Source of the DNA: Eulemur rufifrons
Taxonomy: Eukaryota; Chordata; Mammalia; Primates; Lemuridae
Direction: 5' to 3'
DNA: 64,000 nucleotides
Assembly: GCF_041146395.1 (NCBI RefSeq)
Contig: NC_090986.1
Span: forward strand, 46,970,001 to 47,034,000
Part shown: one piece after another, positions 37,557 through 50,106 of the stretch
How the letters are laid out: each line of letters begins with the position of its first letter
How positions within the stretch are numbered: the first letter of the stretch is position 1
Made by a program: the position numbers and the translations under genes
The notes under the pieces: generated by a model
What the model saw: only the letters and a program-made list of their open reading frames with translations
Database searches by the model: none
What the model was told of the DNA's origin: nothing

Positions 37557-38829
37557 TTAGGTCATTATATATGAAATGTCTGATTTTGAATCAAAAATGT
37601 ACTTTATTATATCTTAAACAAGAAGCAGTAATTAATCAAATTATGCCCCTAAACTATCTACATAGTTTTGCCATCTTAATGGTAGCTTGTTTATGCCAGC
37701 AGCAAAGAAGCCTGGAGAATGAGTGGCAATGAAATCACCAAAGGTATTTTACATTGCTTGTTGAGAATTGAATATTTTTCCTTGTGAGCAGTGGTCCAAA
37801 GCCTGGAAGAAGTGATAGTCAGTTGGTGCAAGGTCTAGATGAATATAGTGGATGACAGAGTTTCCAAGTCCAGCTTCTGTAGTTTCAGCAGTATTGTTTG
37901 TATGACATGTGGTCAAGTGTTGTCTTGCAAGAGGATTGGCCTGTCTCTATTGACCAATCTCAGCTGTTTAATCTAAGCATACTCATCATTTCATGCAATT
38001 GGTTACAAGTAGACATCTGCTGTATCAATTGACCAAGTTTCATGAAGCTGTAGTGAATAACACCAGCACAGAAGACCAAACAGACACCATTACCTTTTTT
38101 GATGAGTATTTGGTTTTGGACTGTGTTTTGGCACTTCATCTTTATCCAACCATTGTGCTGAATGCTTGCAATTGTCAAAAAGAATCCATTTTTCACCACA
38201 TGTAACAACACAGTGTAGAAATGCCTTTATGTCATGACAGCAAAGAAAGGTAAGCTTTGAGACAATTTCTCTTCTGATGATCATCTAATTCTTGCGGAAT
38301 CCATCTATCCAGCTTCTTTACCTTGACAATTTGTTTTAAATAGTCTAATATTGTTGCAGTACTAATGTCAAACCTTGCTGCTAACTCTCCTGTAGGTTTA
38401 GATGGATTCACTTCCACTACAGCTTTCAGCTCATCATTATCCACCTTGGTCTCAGGTCGCCAACATGGCTTATTTTTAAAAATAAAATCACCAGAACTGA
38501 ACTTCTCAAATTGTTGCTGTACTGTGCATGTGTTCATTAGCCACATCCTTCCCAAACACTTCATTGATATTTCAAGCTGTCTGTGCTGCATTGTTTCCAT
38601 GATGGAACTCTTATTCAAAAATAACACAAATTTTTGACTTATCCATGGTTTCACAAAAATTGCTCTAAAAAAATTTTTGAAAGATAATCACAAGCCGAAA
38701 GGTGTGTTGGAAAGAATGAGGATGTACCTTCACAATAAACACAAAACAAGAAGTGTCAAAGTGAAATGTCAGAGATATCAACTGTCAATTTAGTACTTAA
38801 GGAAATAAGTTTTATACTTGATAACCTAA
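37557..38829 (-). mobile_element. Nearly full-length mariner transposon (1273 bp)
   Basis: Its length matches complete mariner elements (about 1.3 kb). The ends form diverged inverted repeats starting TTAGGT: left TTAGGTCATTATATATGAAA (37557) and, inverted, right TTAGGTTATCAAGTATAAAA (38829). TA follows the right end (38830-38831); the left flank reads CA, probably a mutated TA. Transposase coding sequence lies between, on the minus strand. Confidence 0.82.
37700..38646 (-). pseudogene. Mariner transposase pseudogene (SETMAR/Hsmar1-related type)
   Basis: The probable original start is ATG at 38644-38646. Recognisable blocks, minus strand: KVDNDELKAVVEVNPSKPTG, the helix-turn-helix-like TGELAARFDISTATILDYLK, then VKKLDRWIPQEL (together in 38232-38654); VTCGEKWILFDNCKHSAQWL with KDEVPKHSPKPNTHQK (38090-38284); and GVIHYSFMKLGQ, LHEMM (37960-38211). 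Three frames are needed, so frameshifts disrupt it. The residue in VTC-x-EKW that is the first catalytic Asp in active mariners (as recalled) is Gly here (codon 38195-38197). The enzyme would bind the inverted repeats and move the element to TA sites; this copy is dead. Confidence 0.85.
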
Positions 38830-38831
38830 TA

Positions 38832-39854
38832 TATAGAGCTTACATGTAAATATTATATGATAATGTATATTTTACAACCGAAAAATGAGTTATTTTAATA
38901 AAAATACTGGTTAATATATATGAGAAGAGAAATATAGTTATGAATGAAGGTATCTAAAGTCCCTGTACATATGATATGCATCACTAGGAATAGGTTGACA
39001 AAAGAAAATGAGCAATTCTTTGATTAATTCCTTCAACTCCATTAGCAGAAAGGGAGATAGATATATCATATTAAATGTGAAAACGGTAGTTTATTTTAAA
39101 TGTGTACGATGCAGAAGGCACAAGGAATAACCTTGGTGTTACAAATATGAGTGGCATATTTATTATCTTTGGATTTTATCAGTTTAGAAGAAAATTTATT
39201 GCAGTTTTTATTTATTATTTCTGTCTTCTCAGGCTGACCTCACTTTTTTGGATCTACTCTTTCTAGGCTTCTATCTCTACACTTCCATTGCAATTGCTCT
39301 CTCATTCTTGTCCCCGAGGACTTCCAAGATCAAATATTGTGGTCATCTTTCTGTTGAAATCTCTTTTTACTGATAACCATAGTATTAATTTTTCACTCAC
39401 TTAACAACTATTTCTCAAATACATGCTCTGTGGGATAGTGTAGAATAGTAAAGTAAAACAAACTCTTGGTTTGATGGATTGGCATTTTAATAGAGAAAAT
39501 ATACAATAAGCATTTTCCAATTGCTTAGTCTTTTCCAAACACCAGCCTCTGTAAATGAAGTTTTCACAAATAACTCAAAATAGAGTGTTTTAAAGGACAC
39601 AAATGTATAACTGAATAGTGTGATTGCATTGTACCATTTTTATTGTAATATAAACACATACTGAATACTGAGTGAAAATTAGGTATCACTGAAAATAAAT
39701 GTGATTTGCTTATGCATTAGTCATCATTTTGAAAGGTTTATTAAGGATACATCATGTGTAAAGTTGCCATGTATATTATTAGTCTTTTTTGTGTGTGTTT
39801 TACCACCAGTAGTATAATATGGAGACATACATTTGCAATTTTTTTTAGCTTAGC
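38832..39854. other. Mostly unique sequence; possible LINE shred near 39215-39370
   Basis: The stretch cttccattgcaattgctctc...tgtggtcatctttctgttga may be a further CR1/L2-type LINE relic, but the likeness is weak. Nothing else is recognised. Confidence 0.3.
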
Positions 39855-39855
39855 A

Positions 39856-39868
39856 AAAAATAAAACTA
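39856..39868 (+). repeat. Target-site duplication, left copy (Alu at 39869)
   Basis: The 13-bp aaaaataaaacta recurs at 40210-40222 after the Alu tail. Confidence 0.9.
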
Positions 39869-40209
<341 letters not shown>

Positions 40210-40224
40210 AAAAATAAAACTAAA

Positions 40225-43200
40225 TTTCATTAAGTATAATTTATAAGAGAAAAGTTCTCTTAACAATGGTAGTGGATGAAATATAATTTCAGAAAAAAAT
40301 ACAAGTCCCTTATATATGTAAACTCAGCTGAAACATCTTTTCCTAAAATTCTATCATAAACTGATATTGACGTTTCTGAAAATTCAGTGTTATAAACTAA
40401 ACACTGACTAGTATATTTGTTTATTCAATTATTTGCTTAATGAATATCTATTAATTGACCAATTCACTGTGATATCCACCCAGACTGTAATAATTAAAAA
40501 TAACTAATAAAACTAAAAAAAGATAAATTCCTCAAGTTTAAAAGACTTTCATCAACCATTAGGTAAATTCTTAATAAGGCTCAAATAAGCCATTTTATTA
40601 ATCTCTTTCTAGAAAATTATTTTTAAGTTGTTATTTTATGAAGAAATGTATTATTACAGGCATTAAATGTCAAAATAGCAGTTATAATTTAATTACATAG
40701 GATGTATATAATTCTTTTTTAATATACATTGCTGTTACCTTTTAAGAATGGTATTCTAAGAATCAAACAATTGGCATAGATATACCTTTTTAAAGATCAA
40801 CTGGAGTGCTGCTTTTTTTGAGTTTTTGTGCTGTCGATTTACCTGATGAGGTGCATGTATTGGCATAGACTAGCAAAAGAATTTAAAAAAAAAAAAAAAA
40901 GAATGTTGAAATTTCTAAAGAAAATATTGAAGTTCTGAAAACCACTCTATAAAAATCGGCTCTTGTGGAATGTTATCTAATTTTCATGGCCTCAACATAT
41001 TGGATTTTGAAGCTAAACCTTTGAACTTTAGTTTACTTAATACCACAGAACTTGATTCCTTGCTATGACTCAAATTCAAAGTAAGTTGTGCTACCAAAAG
41101 CATTGTAGTCAGTTTTATATGTAATACATCTTTTTTCTTTCCAAGATTACTTATAACTGAAACTCATTTCTTATTTGATAGTGGATATTGCTGAACCTTA
41201 ATAAAATATGTCCTCAGATATAGAAAAAATAGCCTCAAATCCTTTGGTCCTCAATACCACTTTTCCTTTTCTTCATCTATTAAAGAAGCATAAACTTCTA
41301 TCATTGATTTCTTACTATTTTTAAAATTAAAGGGCAGTAATTTTGTGTGTGTTTATATATGCTCAATGATTTGTAGGTATTATTTTCTCTTAACTCGTTT
41401 TCAGTTGGGCATTTCCAGGGAAAAAAATTGAAATGCTTAAATATCTGCCTATTGGTGCCTTTCTAGTACCAAAACTGTGCTAAAGATCTTTAAAAAACAT
41501 AACAATTATACCTAACTATACAAAGTATTTTTAACACAAGGGAAGAATAAAAAGTCATTAAAACTAACATTTGGGATGTTAATTTGCAGATAATAATCCT
41601 CAATAAAAAAGAGATATTTAAAGAGTAAATATATTAATTTCTGAGCATGTATCTTCAAGTTTGATTTTCTAATTGGAATTTTTATTAAGTGATAATTATA
41701 TGGATGAAATTCTGCTTTTGTTTACCAAGCATTCTTAAAATTTTTCTATGTCTATAGTAAAAATAAGTGAAAGCTTTAATGATAAAGCTTAATGATAATC
41801 TGATGTAAATGGTTCACAGTAAAAGATGGATTACTTTACATTTTGAGGTAAATTATATGGTTGGAGTCTAAAAACAGGAAGACAGCACTTAATTTAACCA
41901 AAAGAGTGATGACAGATTTAATACTGATTCAAGGCTGCTATCATGTTCAGTATTTTTTCTAGACTTAAAAAAATATTAATGGGAATTCTTTTAATATTTC
42001 AATAAAATAAACTGGGATATGTTTTGTGGACCACTATTTGTATTTCTAACTTCTACCATGAACTCATTTGTGGTACGTGAGACACATATACAGTGAGCAG
42101 AGTTCATTAGCATGTTGTCACTCCTGAAAGATGATCAGAGATAATCTGTCACCTTTCTCTCATCCTTTGTCCTTTTTCATATTCAATTAGCACTCCACCC
42201 CTCTTCAAGGACATCATGCTTTCTGATTAAGCTGAAATGACATTAGACACCTATCTCTTTCCCATTTTGTAAAAATACTTGATGGCAATCCAGTCACTTA
42301 TTCCTGCCCTCACGCTCTATGGGCTTTTAGATGAATAAAATATCCAGGCCAGGAGGTGTGTAAGTGGGTACCTTGGGAGAAATTATTACTTATTTATGCT
42401 GAATAAATGTGTGGGAAAATAGGGGTGAGTAGCCCTACCATGGAAGGAAGGTAGTCTATCGAAAGATTTTTTTTGATTTAGTGGTTTTATTATTTGTCAT
42501 ATGGTTAAAAATCTTTTTGCTTTTTATTTGTTAAGGCTTTGTAATTTTGCAACAGCTGTGTTAAGAGTAAAAGAAAAAACACAAGTGAATGTATTTATTT
42601 AAAATTATGTATTAAATTTATGTAACTTTTCTCAAAAGTATAATAGGCATAAAACTTTACATAGTATTTGTCAAGATTCATGACCCAAACATAAGGTCAG
42701 TCATACCACTGTGTCTGTAATGATACAAATCTGATTAAGTTGAAGCAGCACCTACTTCAAAAATAATTGTGATGTTAAAACAACTGTACCATTAATAACA
42801 ATTTGACACACAAAGTATACATTCTCTTCTAGATATTTCTTTCCAGTTAATTTCTTCATTTTCAATTCCAACTTTTCTTGTATATATAAGAAAAATAAAA
42901 CAGTAGATATCACTGAGTTTACGTTATAAGTAGAAGAAAAACTTTGCATACAATTAAAAGATAGCAGTTGCATATCAGCATCATCAGATTTTCAAACAAA
43001 AAAATCGATTAGTTCTATTTTTCTTTTCAATCTGTGCATTCAAAATAGCTATTTAAGAAGATTCATATATTTGAAAATTGAAATATCGAATAATCTTCTA
43101 GTTTTTATTTTAGGGTTAGTTAAAGCATTTCACATTACATATAAAATATTAATTTTTAATGAAACTGTGAACACAAACTCAGGTTGAAAATAGATACTAA

Positions 43201-43418
43201 TAGTTTTCTAGGTGCTTTTAACAATTTAGACTGCCACATTATTTTAATGATCAAATAATAATATACTTTTATTTTATAGAGAAATATATATAATTTTTAT
43301 TTTAAGAAAAATATGAAATTTGTTTTGTATAGAATAATTATAACCTATTAAAGCCAATTATTATTCAATATAAAGTATATTGAAAATTTAAAATATTTAA
43401 TATTTTACCAGCCTCTTT
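40225..43418. other. Unique AT-rich sequence, nothing recognised
   Basis: No gene or clear repeat. An A run lies at about 40888-40902. A region of more mixed composition (about 42060-42440) has no recognisable content. Confidence 0.4.
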
Positions 43419-43435
43419 TGTACTCATTCCATTTG
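43419..43435. repeat. 17-bp target-site duplication, left copy
   Basis: The sequence tgtactcattccatttg is repeated exactly at 43476-43492 and flanks the 40-bp tRNA-derived insertion. Confidence 0.95.
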
Positions 43436-43475
43436 CTAAATGAACGCTCTACCACTTGAGCTAATTCCCCAGCTA
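43436..43475 (-). pseudogene. Tailless retropseudogene of a tRNA-Ala 5' half
   Basis: On the minus strand the insertion reads TAGCT, then GGGGAATTAGCTCAAGTGG followed by TAGAGCG and an anticodon-arm part ending TTTAG(C). This matches the 5' half of tRNA-Ala: acceptor strand GGGGAAT, TA, D stem GCTC/GAGC with a GG-containing loop, base 26, the 5' strand of the anticodon stem and the start of the loop. Match ends at or next to the AGC anticodon. No 3' half, CCA or A tail is present. Perfect 17-bp duplications flank it, the length expected of L1-mediated integration. The first five bases are not tRNA body; they could be leader or added bases. It cannot fold as a tRNA. Confidence 0.85.
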
Positions 43476-43492
43476 TGTACTCATTCCATTTG
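43476..43492. repeat. 17-bp target-site duplication, right copy
   Basis: Exact repeat of 43419-43435. Confidence 0.95.
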
Positions 43493-45275
43493 TAAGTATT
43501 TCATTTCAGATGATAAAACTGTGTTTTTTTTTAATAAATAAGTAAATTATTTGTAAGTTAATTGAAAAGAATATATTGAAGAATTTAACCTACCTGGTGG
43601 GATGCTGTACACATGTACCTGGGTTGTGTGTTCACTCCAGAAACTCCAGAATGTGGTCACATTCACATCTAAAAACTTCTGATTTAACAAATTTTTATAG
43701 CCATAGGAAATCACAATTCCATCAAGTTTCAAAGTGATGCAATGTATTTTGTGTATGGAAAGACAACAAAGGTATCACTGGTAGTTTATGATAACTCTGC
43801 CCTGGGCTATGACAGGTGCCCTGGCCATGCTAGATTAAAGGATGGATAGAGGAAGCATCAGTATGAGGGTCCAATAATAGGTGGGTGATCCATTGGTTGA
43901 TTGTGGTTGAAACTTTTCTAGTTTGAACTTAGCTTTCTGCACATAAATATGTGAGTTTGACTTAGATAGTGTCCCTAATAAAATAAAAGACTTGACCAGT
44001 CTCTTGACTGATTAGGACAGTTAATTTAAAAAAAAAAGTAAAGGCATGTGAATTGAATGATATGGGAAGGAAACTGACCTGTTCATGACAACTCAGGGCA
44101 GGGGCTAAGTATAAGCCAGTGTACTCTGAAGTGATTTTTCCACATCTGGGGACTCACAGAATCCTTAAATAACTGAAGGGCTATTTTAGGCAAAGAGGAG
44201 GATTGCTACTTTTAGGCTTTGTTAATGCATGTTTTTTTTTAACTCTATTAAATAATTAAAAATCCATACATTAAAAGATTACCCACAAAATTATTACATA
44301 AAAATCATAAATAACTACATTGATTTTCAAAGAATTATTATTTAAGCATTGTAAAAAATTAATTAAATTCCCCTAGGCATATCAATAATCAATAATGAAT
44401 TGAATGTTTTTTCTTTTAAATGAAACACATAACTTAAAAGCAGATACATTTCTGCAATGATTTAAATTTCACTATACAGACATTTAAATTTCTTTCAAAT
44501 CTATGAACATTAGGAATTTAAATTATCTTTTCCATAAACCATGTAACATGCTTTTTATTTTTTTCTCTTCTTTCAATGCTTTTTAAATATTAACTTTTGT
44601 TACATATCCATTTTACACTACCACATCTCTTACTATTACCTATAACTTAGAACCCCTGATCATAAACTTATGGTCCTGAATTTTACTCTAAAAATAATTA
44701 TAACCAAATGTAAGTAGCTCCCCCTGGAAAATAAACTTATTAGGCTGACTCAGATTTTGTTATTCTATTTATTAATAGTATGAAAGTGTGTCATTGTGAT
44801 TTTAATTTTCAATTGTATGGTTCTATCTAAAAATAAAGTTGAATATATTATTATAAATTATGGACAATTGTGTTTCCTCTTGATGTAAAATAGGTTCTAT
44901 TGTATTTTATTCTTTGACTCAAAGGAGTTTACGTAGAAAATAAAATTTCAAGATAGTTTTCTCCATCTTTGGATTTTCTTTTGAAAAATTAAATTAGCAA
45001 TTTTAATACTAATCTATTCTTTTCTGAATTATGCTTTCAAACACTTTTGCTTCAAATTGGTTGTTAAAATTTATTTTATATGTTTTTCTAAAAATTTCAT
45101 ACATTTGCCTTTTCCCCAAGTCTTTACATTTATTGATATTTATCTTTCTCCTCTAGGAATAACAAATTATGTGGTCCCTTCTTTCCAAACTGATTAGCAT
45201 GCTCAAAGAGACCTAATCAATTTTCAATCTAATATTTCTGAGTTTATTTTTGTGTGCTATTATCCTTTCCATTTG
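43493..45275. other. Unique AT-rich sequence, nothing recognised
   Basis: No gene or repeat family identified. Parts near 43590-43900 and 44040-44180 are less AT-rich but carry no recognisable signal. Confidence 0.4.
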
Positions 45276-45291
45276 CCTATTTGTTTTTCCT

Positions 45292-45579
45292 TTTTTTTTT
45301 TTTTTTGAGACAGAGTCTCACTATGTTGCCTGCGCCGTGGAATCACCCTAGCTCACAGCAACCTCAAACTCCTGGGCTCAAGTAATCCTTCTGCCTCAGC
45401 CTCCCGAGTAGCTGGGACTACAGGCATGTGCCACCATGCCCAGCTACATTTTTCTATATATTTTTAGTTGTCCAGCTAATTTCTTTCTATTTTTTAGTAG
45501 AGGCGGGCTCTCGCTCTTGCTCAGGCTGGTCAAACGATTTGCCCACCTCGGCCTCCCAGAGTGTTAGAATTACAGGCGT
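45292..45579 (-). mobile_element. Alu, lemur-type, 5'-truncated, with 16-bp TSD
   Basis: Antisense Alu: T run from about 45292, then gagacagagtctcactatgt, the lemur right-arm text (agctcacagcaacctcaaac), a middle region with atttttctatatatttttag, and the left arm. It ends at tacaggcgt, lacking about the first 20 bases of the Alu. Flanks repeat cctatttgtttttcct at 45276-45291 and 45580-45595, showing that the truncation happened at insertion. Confidence 0.93.
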
Positions 45580-45659
45580 CCTATTTGTTTTTCCTATCAA
45601 ATATGTCCACTCGACTGATTTAACATAGCTTAAAACTTAAACTCATTAGATATTTTATT

Positions 45660-45954
45660 TATTATTTTATTTTTGAGACAGAGTTTCACTCTGTCACCCA
45701 GGCTAGAGTGCTGTGGCATCAGCCTAGCTCACAGCAACCTCAAACTCCTGGGCTCAAGTGATCCTCCTGCCTCAGCCTCCCGAGTAGCTGGGACTACAGG
45801 CCACACCACTATGCCCCGCTAATTTTTTCTATTTTTAGTAGAGATAGGTTCTTGCTCTTTCTCAAGGCTGGTCTACAACTCCTGACTTCAAGTGATCCTT
45901 CCGCCTCAGCCTCCCAGAGTGCTAGGATTACAGGCATGAGCCACCATGCCCGGC
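45660..45954 (-). mobile_element. Alu, older copy
   Basis: Antisense full-length dimer from ttttgagacagagtttcact to the end ccaccatgcccggcc. The right arm includes agctcacagcaacctcaaac but the middle region is shorter than in the lemur-type copies at 21.2 and 39.9 kb, so it may be an older AluJ-like copy. No clear duplication was found. Open frames across it are incidental. Confidence 0.9.
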
Positions 45955-46319
45955 CTTTCTTTGTCTTCTTCATTCCATGTGTTTTTATTTTAGTTTTTTT
46001 TTTATCTTATTTTCACTTCAATAAATATAGAACAATATTTTGACATTCATTCATTCATTATTAGAAGAAACAGAAATTTAAGAATAAGGGTGATTTTCTA
46101 AAATTAGGAAAGGATGTATTTAGAAAACAATAACAATAAAGTTAACTGTATACCTAACGTTAAACTTTTGAATTGTTTTCTCCTAAAATGGAAGACAGCT
46201 TTGTTAGCTATTCTATATTATATTAATGCTCTACTCATTGCAATAATCTAAGAAACAACAAAATGAGGTCACTGATTTTTTCTTCTGGTTATTCTAAAAA
46301 TGCTGTGTAAAGAGTCTTA

Positions 46320-47230
46320 ATTTCTCCAACCAATATTGTAGATTTTTCTGTTTCGTCCATAAGTCTGCTAATATTTTTCATGTATCTTAAGGCATTATAA
46401 TTAGGCTTTTATTGCTTATGATTATTATACCTTCCTTAAGAATTGATCATTGTATGTGCTCATAAAATACCCATCTTTATTTGGGGTAATTATTTATTTC
46501 CCTCTGTCTGTATTAATCTACTCATACTAGCCTTACAGCCTACATGGCATGTATACTTCATACATTTTACTTCATTTTTTTTTACTTTTATACCTAATAA
46601 TTATTTTAAAGTTAGCCCTTGTATGCTGATAATTTAATCATTCTGAAAATCTCTTCTTTTTAATTGTTGAATTTATTCCATTAATAACCAATGCAATTAT
46701 TGATATGGTTAAATGTATGTCTAATATTCCGTTTTGTAAGGTGCTTGTTCTTGCTAACACAGATAATACTTTTTTAAGGCTGCTAATAGTACATTATGCT
46801 ATTCTGAATAAAATACCAGAGAAAATATTTATTGTTTTGTTATGCTACAATTAAAATATTGTATAATTCTGTCCCATGATAATTTTAAGGAAAATATGTT
46901 GAGAAATATGTAGTGTGTTCTTTGTTGATGAGTTAGTCTTTAACCCAGTGCATGAAGTTTTTTGTGGGTTTAATTTTTTATCCTCCACATCCAGTCATGA
47001 ATGCCTTTAAAATTTCTTTTATTCCCCCTGTATCTGATTTTATTTCCTTCTTTCATGTGAATTTCAAGAATTAAATAATATTACTCTCCTTTGTGTATTA
47101 TTTTAATGAGTTGTTTATTTGTATTGTTTATTACACATCTTTGGCTATTGTACATATCCATCATGTTTTTCTGTATTTAATTAATTTTACTTTGATCTTT
47201 ATTATTTCTGTTGATAATTAGAATGCTTTT
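46320..47230 (-). mobile_element. Old L1M fragment, ORF2 antisense
   Basis: Text such as cttctttttaattgttgaat followed by tgcaattattgatatggtta (about 46653-46709) is antisense L1M ORF2 between endonuclease and RT. Similarity fades toward 47230, so that end is uncertain. Confidence 0.5.
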
Positions 47231-47234
47231 GACA

Positions 47235-48480
47235 GAAAATAAAAACCGTCATTCAAAATTAGTTAGACTCTAAGGACAATAGACTCTCTCTCTTAAGAAT
47301 TTTTGAGAACTAGTGACCTTCAAGTTGATTCACTGACTCAATGATTTCATCAAAGCACCATGTTCTTTCCATCTTGCTATTATTAGTGTTTGCTTCATGC
47401 CCAAATGCTAGCAAGATGGCAAGGTCAGTTTCAACCACTGCAAACAGGATCAATAGCATTCAGACAAAGAAAATAAATCATTCTTTCCTATGACTTTTCT
47501 TAACATTTTATTGGCCATAATTGCTACATATCCATGCTACAGCAAATATGTTGCAAAAATAATAAAAATACCTCATATTAATTCCAAAGCTGAAATTGGA
47601 AGTCAATTCAGGTTTTCTGAAGCACAGAGTTCTGCAGCAAAGAGATAGCTGTAGTATCTCTTATTAATATTACAGTAAATTATCTATCATGGTGGTAAAA
47701 ATGGTGTTCCTACATGCAATCAATGATATCTAACATATTTCATTTTCAAAGAATTATTTTGCTATGCTCTCAGTTCTGTTAAATGAGAAATTCATCATTA
47801 CAATTAATATTATGTATTAATATTTAAAAATTTTTAATATTATTGTCTAGTGAGTACAGTTGTTTTTTAAAGTGTGTAGCTTTCAATATATGTGTTTATA
47901 ATAATGTCCATTAATCTGCAGTAACAAGTATGACCACAATTTGGTCATACCAAATAAACCTTTGTGAAGGTTTATTCTAGATATCATAAATATTTAGATC
48001 TATGTATACATATAAATGTATAAGTATCTATTTATATATGTCTTTACTTATATACACTTAACACATATGTGATGAAGATATGTTATATCTCTATCTCTAT
48101 ATAACTATTTTGTACAAATTGCTAGACATTGTATTTCTTGTGTTTTGTAATAGTTGTTTTAACTGTTTAACATTTTATAAATTAGACTCATTTAATTTCT
48201 AAGTTTTTAAGTTACTGTAGTTTCTGTGACATAATGCAACATAAGGTCTATGTTAAGAATGTTTCAGGAATGATTCACATGAAGAGTTTATTTCTCTTTT
48301 CCCAAGGACAATGACGTATTATGTAAATTCCAAGTATTAGTGATTAAAATGTGAAAGCTCACTTTCTGTCCTAGTTAGTCTAGGTTCTATGCTATTTCAA
48401 ACCTCAAATGAAATCTATCCTGTCTGCTCTTTAGCATGGATAAGCATGATTTTAAATATAGTGTTATTTTATTTAAAATA
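47235..48480. other. Unique AT-rich sequence with TA-rich patches
   Basis: No gene recognised. Alternating TA/CA-type sequence is dense around 47995-48110. Confidence 0.4.
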
Positions 48481-48487
48481 AATAAAA

Positions 48488-48562
48488 TGGTGCTATGGTT
48501 TAAATATGCCCCCCAAATTTTAAGTATTGGAAGCTTAATCCCCACTGTGGCATTATTAAAGT
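48488..48562 (+). mobile_element. ERVL-MaLR LTR 5' fragment
   Basis: The text gctatggtttaaatatgccc, then agcttaatccccactgtggc and attattaaa matches the start of a MaLR (MST/MLT1) LTR. Only about 75 bp is present. Confidence 0.65.
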
Positions 48563-48719
48563 GACAAAAAAATCACACTGACACAAGTAGACTTCCTATT
48601 TGTAACTTCTTTAGTGTAATTAGATTAAAATTTTTAAGTTTTAATTAATGGTGTTTAATCGAATTACTGAATTACATTTAGATTTATCAGTAAATCGATG
48701 AAAATAAAAAAAGTCATGC

Positions 48720-48905
48720 TACGGAGTGGAAAGCTAATGATAGTCTAGTTAAAGTGACCTGGCTTTAAATCCTGGGTCATTCATTATCTTTAAAAACTTG
48801 GAATAACATTTAATCTTCCTTTAGTCTCATTTTTTAATTTTTTTTTAACTTTTTATGACAGTTAAAGGAAATGAATGTAAATATTTTACCAGAGTGATAA
48901 TATAG
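48720..48905 (+). mobile_element. MIR SINE relic
   Basis: The order gacctggctttaaatcctgg, then aacatttaatcttcctttag and tctcattttt followed by gacagttaaaggaaatgaat fits a diverged MIR on the plus strand. Confidence 0.5.
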
Positions 48906-48971
48906 TATGGTTTTTTAAATGTGAGATATTTGATTTGTTTTTTTATATTTAGTTTTGAAAGTATAGCTGAT

Positions 48972-48987
48972 TTTTTTTTTTTTTTTT
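48972..48987. repeat. Poly(T) run
   Basis: About 16 consecutive T with no recognisable retroposon attached. Confidence 0.9.
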
Positions 48988-49494
48988 ACTATACTATTCT
49001 ATTTTAAAACCACATTGTATTATGGCTCAGTAATCTCACAATAGGAACAGACGGACATCACAATTCTTTACCAACCAGTAAAGTCCAACAACCTATTTAA
49101 GAGCTTAGAGTGAGATTTCAGGTTTGCTGTGATCCCAGAAGATTGTCCTGATATGACCTGTGACTAAATGTATCTACTGATAAGTTCTCACCTCTGATGA
49201 AACAGAGAGAGAGCAGTGGTCTCAAGAGATCTCAAAGGGTAAAAGTTCTTTCTTTTTCTTGACAGTATTAGCAGTCCTACAGGAAAGGTGAAGGTGCATC
49301 ATCCTCTAAAAATGAGTTCACACAAAAGGGCATTGGTGGGAGATGTGTTAAAGAGTTTATTACTGCAGAGTGACTATTCTTTGGAAAAATAAAATTCTAT
49401 ACCTACTGTCTTTGAGTTGAATACTTTTAGAAATATTAAATGAATACTAAACTATCACACCAGTATACCTTTGTATGTATATACTACTACATTT

Positions 49495-49690
49495 TGTCTC
49501 TTCATTTATCCATCAATGAATACTTAGGTGGCTTCCACATCTTGGTTATTGTGAATAATACTGCTATGAGCAAACATCTGTTCAAGTCCTTACTTTCAAT
49601 TTTTTTGGATATATACTCAGAAGTGGAATTGCTGGATCATATGATAATTCTCTTTTTAATTTTTTGAGGAAATGTCTCACTGTTCTAGTC
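49495..49690 (-). mobile_element. L1M fragment, end of ORF2
   Basis: Plus-strand text aatacttaggtggcttccac, ggttattgtgaataatactg and ggaattgctggatcatatga is antisense L1M near the ORF2 end. It is overlapped by a meaningless 75-codon frame. Confidence 0.75.
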
Positions 49691-50100
49691 TGATTCAGTG
49701 GAAGCATCTCCTGTTGTGAACTATGACTTACACAGAATAGGCACTATTGGTTGTCTCAAAGGTGCTTTTCTTATAAAATTCTTTATTACATTAATGAAGG
49801 AAGTGTCTTTTAGGTCTTGCTGGTGAACATAGGCAGATAATGGGTTTTCTGGTTTTATAATTCCTTTCTAACATGCCTACCTCTTTAAGCTTCCCATCTC
49901 CTTCTTCAATTCTCTACTAACGCCCTTCTAGCAACTCATTTACTGTAATCCACAGATACAGTCACTCTTTAAGGAGCGAAGAATAAAAATAAGTCTTTGA
50001 GATTACAGCAATATATCCTCTAAAGGTTAAAGGAAGCAGCTAGAACAGAAGCTGAAACAACCATTGGTCTTCTCATAAGAATTTCATGTGGTCTAATCCA
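49691..50100. other. Unique sequence, nothing recognised
   Basis: No gene or repeat family is visible. Confidence 0.4.
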
Positions 50101-50106
50101 CATTGT

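Noticed and set aside
38232..38654. A SETMAR-like host gene
   Set aside because: The similarity is to a mariner transposase inside a 1273-bp element with inverted termini; no SET domain or exon structure is visible and the frame is broken.
43436..43475. A functional tRNA-Ala gene on the minus strand
   Set aside because: Only the 5' half is present; there is no T arm, 3' acceptor strand or terminator T run in place, and the flanking duplication shows a retroinsertion.
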